DNA from: CAIJKW01 sp964443365
GTDB taxonomy: Bacteria; Patescibacteriota; Minisyncoccia; Phycocordibacterales; CAIZLB01
Assembly (NCBI GenBank): GCA_964443365.1
Contig: CAYUCM010000016.1
Location: forward strand, 1-13,780
DNA length: 13,780 nucleotides
Direction: 5' to 3'
The position numbers and the translations under genes were made by a program. The notes under the pieces were generated by a model. That model was not told the origin of the DNA, did not search any database, and saw only the letters and a list, made by a program, of their open reading frames with translations. Shown in pieces: positions 11,883 to 13,780 of the stretch. Numbering within the stretch: position 1 is the stretch's first letter; each line of letters opens with the position of its first letter.

Positions 11883-11888
11883 ATAGAC

Positions 11889-12215
11889 ATGAATAATCCG
11901 ACACTTAAACAATTAACCGAGTTAATTCTTCAGCAAGCAAAGGAGAAGGGTTTTGGAACAACACCTGAAGAAATTAACGTCTCAGAAAAAATTGCATTAA
12001 TACATTCTGAGGTGTCTGAAGCATATGACGCATACAGACACAACAATATTAAAGGTAAGGACGGTTTTGAGGAAGAATTGGGCGATGTAATACAAAGAGT
12101 GCTTCACCTGTGTGGAGTTATGCAAATAGATGTAACAACAAAAATACTAGAAAAACTAGATTCAAATAAAGATAGGGTTTGGAATTGGAACGAGATGAAC
12201 GAAACGCATTCTTAA
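11889..12215 (+). CDS. MazG-like nucleoside triphosphate pyrophosphohydrolase
   Basis: All-alpha NTP pyrophosphohydrolase of the MazG/dUTPase-2-like superfamily, which hydrolyses (d)NTPs to monophosphates and PPi using magnesium. The 108-residue protein has the metal-binding helix pair typical of the family: EKIALIHSEVSEAYDAYR (33-50) with the ExxE of Glu41 and Glu44, then EEELGDVIQRVLHL (61-74) with the ExxD of Glu63 and Asp66. The single short domain fits the house-cleaning MazG-like type, not full-length two-domain MazG. The substrate cannot be told; the left-hand dTTP genes make a dNTP-pool role attractive. I use the ATG at 11889 because TATAAT ends 6 nt before it and the extra residues from 11763 show no conservation. 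It is divergent from arsR. Confidence 0.88.
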   Translation: MNNPTLKQLTELILQQAKEKGFGTTPEEINVSEKIALIHSEVSEAYDAYRHNNIKGKDGFEEELGDVIQRVLHLCGVMQIDVTTKILEKLDSNKDRVWNWNEMNETHS

Positions 12216-12234
12216 TCTACAATCGTTTATATAT

Positions 12235-12262
12235 TTGAGTATTTAAAAAAAAGTGGTATATT
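12235..12262 (+). promoter_or_regulatory. Promoter of the 12375 transcription unit
   Basis: TTGAGT (12235-12240) and TATATT (12257-12262) are 16 bp apart, a near-consensus sigma70-type pair with the same spacing as the promoter at 4192-4219. The start would be near 12269, giving a leader of about 105 nt, quite unlike the leaderless resident genes. Confidence 0.6.
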
Positions 12263-12352
12263 TTGTCTGGATCATCCAATTCCGGATGAACCTGCAAATC
12301 GCAAGGTTTGTAGCTAGAACAAAACCGCTTAAGTCCGGTACGCCAGACAAAA
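12261..12352 (+). promoter_or_regulatory. Structured, cloverleaf-like leader
   Basis: TTTTGTCTGG (12261-12270) and CCAGACAAAA (12343-12352) are a perfect 10-bp closing inverted repeat. Between them are TCATCC/GGATGA (12272-12277 with 12284-12289), ACC-TGC/GCA-GGT (12290-12295 with 12301-12307, one bulge), TTGT/ACAA (12308-12311 with 12319-12322) and ACCG/CGGT (12324-12327 with 12336-12339). The packing of four stems inside one closing helix is tRNA-like in outline, but it has no GTTCGA T-loop or anticodon arm. If transcription starts near 12269, most of the left closing arm is not transcribed, so that repeat would act as DNA. A riboregulator of the following gene is an inference. Confidence 0.45.
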
Positions 12353-12360
12353 GCATATAA
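12286..12360 (+). CDS. Possible 24-residue leader peptide
   Basis: ATG at 12286 begins MNLQIARFVARTKPLK and stops at TAA 12358-12360, 14 nt before the GTG of the next gene and in a different frame. It spans three of the leader's stems, so its translation would unfold them. It is basic, like the 14-residue candidate at 4230. No Shine-Dalgarno is seen before it. It is short enough to be chance. Confidence 0.25.
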   Translation: MNLQIARFVARTKPLKSGTPDKSI

Positions 12361-12374
12361 CACAAAAAACGAAA

Positions 12375-13049
12375 GTGAGAACAAAAATCAATCCGCTCGT
12401 CAGAACATTGGTTCGCCAAAGTCTGTTAACAGAAGATGAATGGGTAAGCCAGATAAAAAAACTTGCCGACCTGGTAAAACCACACCTGTCACACTTGACA
12501 CTAAAGACACTGTGGGACCTCCCCGTGGTGTATACGCACGACTGCGCTCGTCGTGAACCACGAAAACTCAGTGAGTTTGCAGAGGTTCTGTTGGGCGAAA
12601 ACGATGAAACACAAGAACTCAGGGAGAAACAACTAAACACCCAGGCAGTCTTTCCAGACTACTCGATGGGATATCTAAATCTCGACTATAACCGTCCGGA
12701 CAATGTCAGCTACCCTCCGACTATGGACAAGCTATTCTGGGGTCTCACTCGTGCTGGTCAATGGATTAGGGTTTGCGTTAATCTTAGTGCCGAATATGGA
12801 ACAGAGGGAATAAATCGGCATGAGAAAAGAATGGCTGTTAAACCAACGTGTGTCAAATTATGGAATGCCGAACTTGACCCTGACTTCTTTCGGTTTATCA
12901 GAAAAACACCACAATCCGTCTATCGCGAATTCGCAGATTCTGTCAAGCAACTCATCCAAAAGCGCAGGGAAGATTTGGACAAACTGTTTGCCCTGGATGG
13001 GCTCATCCAAGAGGCAGATGGTTTGCTGATGGACATTTACCAGCCCTGA
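12375..13049 (+). CDS. Hypothetical protein, compositionally distinct
   Basis: I do not recognise this 224-residue soluble protein. It is rich in Leu, Arg and Asp, with a helical N-terminal part (RTLVRQSLLTEDEWVSQIKK), a middle with LWDLPVVYTHDCARR (46-60), VFPDYSMGYLNLDYNRP (about 91-107) and DKLFWGLTRAGQWIRV (about 117-132), and a charged helical C-terminus (YREFADSVKQLIQKRREDLD). No catalytic motif is evident. It starts with GTG (weak GAAAG upstream) and is the only large complete gene here that stops with TGA. GC is 55% in a 60-base sample against about a third in resident genes, and its codons are mixed, not AT-biased. It has its own -35/-10 promoter, folded leader and strong terminator. 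All this points to an autonomous, probably transferred cassette; the start is uncertain. Confidence 0.7.
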   Translation: MRTKINPLVRTLVRQSLLTEDEWVSQIKKLADLVKPHLSHLTLKTLWDLPVVYTHDCARREPRKLSEFAEVLLGENDETQELREKQLNTQAVFPDYSMGYLNLDYNRPDNVSYPPTMDKLFWGLTRAGQWIRVCVNLSAEYGTEGINRHEKRMAVKPTCVKLWNAELDPDFFRFIRKTPQSVYREFADSVKQLIQKRREDLDKLFALDGLIQEADGLLMDIYQP

Positions 13050-13068
13050 TCTGCACTCCGGCGTATTT

Positions 13069-13096
13069 GCGCGGCCAGCTTCCCAGCTGGCCGCGC
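13069..13096 (+). terminator. Strong intrinsic terminator
   Basis: GCGCGGCCAGCT (13069-13080) and AGCTGGCCGCGC (13085-13096) form a perfect 12-bp GC-rich stem with a TCCC loop, followed by TTTCTCGTTAATTAAT. It lies 20 bp past the TGA of the hypothetical gene. The T-run is short but the stem is very stable. It also shields the opposing NUDIX gene. Confidence 0.85.
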
Positions 13097-13123
13097 TTTC
13101 TCGTTAATTAATACAGGCATCAA

Positions 13124-13648
13124 TTATTTGTTCTTAAAATACTCCCCCTTCAACTCAATCGCTCTATTTATAATACTATCCCCTATTTCACCCCAATTAA
13201 AATATTTTTTATAATCAGCTGGGTCTATTTCAAGGACTTCAGTGACATCACCTGCTGGATCCTCGACAAAAGGACCATATGGCTCAACAATACAAAAATA
13301 CCTTAATTGATAATATGGCTTTATAACCCCAGACGTATCTGTAACCCTCTGATATCCAATTGGTTCATGATGTAAGACCTTCATGTTTGATTCTTCTTTA
13401 ATTTCTCTGATTAAAGCTTCATCTGGACTTTCTCCAGGATCAATAGTGCCCCCAACTGGCGTATAAGAATTAGGTTTATTTATATTATTTACTACAATTA
13501 TCTTATCTCCATTAAAAGCTATCGCGTAAGCCTGTTCACACTCATCCGACGACAAGTGATCAAAAGAATCTGTTTGAAAATATTCAAACATATACGTAAT
13601 GCCATCCTTACCGTGATATGTATTTGTAAGATTTGGTTGATTATTCAT
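13124..13648 (-). CDS. NUDIX hydrolase
   Basis: Hydrolyses a nucleoside diphosphate linked to another group; substrates range from oxidised nucleotides to ADP-ribose and sugar nucleotides. In the 174-residue protein the Nudix box begins at Gly67 (GTIDPGESPDEALIREIKEE) and runs to Met89. It keeps the GX5E spacing (Gly67, Glu73) and the metal-binding REIKEE (81-86). The final Gly of the GX5EX7REUXEEXGU signature is Asn88, a mild deviation. The strand YAIAFNGDKIIVVNN (41-55) and YTPVGG (62-67) precede the box normally, and YYQLRYFCIVEP (112-123) follows. The acidic C-terminal half with GDVTEVLEID resembles the ADP-ribose pyrophosphatase-like subgroup, but I cannot assign a substrate. The ATG at 13648 has AAAAAT six nt upstream, a weak match to the leaderless pattern. 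It converges on the 12375 gene. Confidence 0.9.
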   Translation of the reverse strand: MNNQPNLTNTYHGKDGITYMFEYFQTDSFDHLSSDECEQAYAIAFNGDKIIVVNNINKPNSYTPVGGTIDPGESPDEALIREIKEESNMKVLHHEPIGYQRVTDTSGVIKPYYQLRYFCIVEPYGPFVEDPAGDVTEVLEIDPADYKKYFNWGEIGDSIINRAIELKGEYFKNK

Positions 13649-13730
13649 GTTTTTATTTTTATTAATAAGAAAAAGCGATCACTATAACAGTAGACGTCGA
13701 TAAATTGTTTTTATTACGACCACCCCAGCA

Positions 13731-13780
13731 CTAGAACTTTCCAATCTCCTCCGCATGCAATAGAGCTTCTTCGTACAATC
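13731..13780 (-). CDS. Possible 3' end of a partial gene
   Basis: On the minus strand one frame entering from the window edge reads LYEEALLHAEEIGKF and stops at TAG (13733-13731), 82 bp upstream of the NUDIX start. The residues are protein-like (an amphipathic helix). However, the other frames are also open for a while, and 16 codons are too few to identify anything. The remaining sequence between here and 13648 shows no clear signal. Confidence 0.25.
   Translation of the reverse strand, partial: LYEEALLHAEEIGKF

Noticed and set aside
12261..12352. Integron attC site or tRNA
   Set aside because: The folded repeat lacks the GTTRRRY/RYYYAAC core sites of attC, and lacks a T-loop, anticodon arm and CCA-type end of a tRNA.
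1..13780. UGA recoded as glycine (code 25)
   Set aside because: Resident genes reach full family length with no in-frame TGA, and the one large gene that ends in TGA does so just before a strong terminator.
1..13780. CRISPR array, insertion sequence, rRNA or tRNA gene
   Set aside because: No regularly spaced repeats, transposase ORF or rRNA/tRNA core sequence was found on either strand.

Overview
The window looks like a chromosomal scaffold from a Candidate Phyla Radiation bacterium (Patescibacteria, most like the Paceibacteria/Parcubacteria side). The basis is indirect: resident genes are AT-rich (a 60-base sample of glyA is 33% GC), compact and short-spaced, and the gene set is the reduced nucleotide-salvage kit typical of such genomes. 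Resident genes that can be read to their end stop with TAA or TAG and none has an in-frame TGA, so there is no sign of the UGA=Gly code of Gracilibacteria/Absconditabacteria. No marker gene fixes the lineage. A run of 100 N (8554-8653) marks an assembly gap.

Left half (1-7450): most of the window's thymidylate machinery sits here. It holds thymidylate kinase (tmk, cut by the window edge), dUTPase (dut), serine hydroxymethyltransferase (glyA), thymidylate synthase (thyA), a P-loop (deoxy)nucleotide-kinase-like protein, a dCMP deaminase and a dihydrofolate reductase (folA). Together they make dUMP (from dUTP or dCMP), methylate it with 5,10-methylene-THF made by GlyA, recycle DHF, and phosphorylate dTMP. 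No de novo folate gene is visible. Interposed are a compositionally different hypothetical gene (1181-1696), an orphan PemK/MazF-type toxin (4281-4664), and about 600 bp with no resident gene that contains long inverted repeats.

Middle (7019-9902): a small two-helix membrane protein in an operon with folA, then two cell-surface polysaccharide genes, a polyprenyl-phosphate sugar phosphotransferase (broken by the N gap) and an acyltransferase-3 membrane protein.

Right half (9904-13780): tyrS, a redox-flavoured arsR-glutaredoxin operon with its own operator and a 21-bp terminator hairpin, a MazG-like nucleotide pyrophosphohydrolase, a second compositionally different gene (12375-13049) with a strong promoter, structured leader and 12-bp terminator stem, a NUDIX hydrolase, and perhaps the last codons of another gene.

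Two styles of expression signal coexist. At least eight resident genes have a TATAAT-like -10 box ending only 6-8 nt before the ATG and no Shine-Dalgarno, which suggests leaderless mRNAs. The compositionally different modules instead have -35/-10 pairs or Shine-Dalgarno motifs, structured leaders with tiny ORFs, and GC-rich terminators. The most unusual stretches are a possible large structured RNA or MITE-like element (4923-5244), a consensus-promoter mini-transcript with a 14-codon ORF (4192-4274), and the multi-hairpin leader of the 12375 gene.
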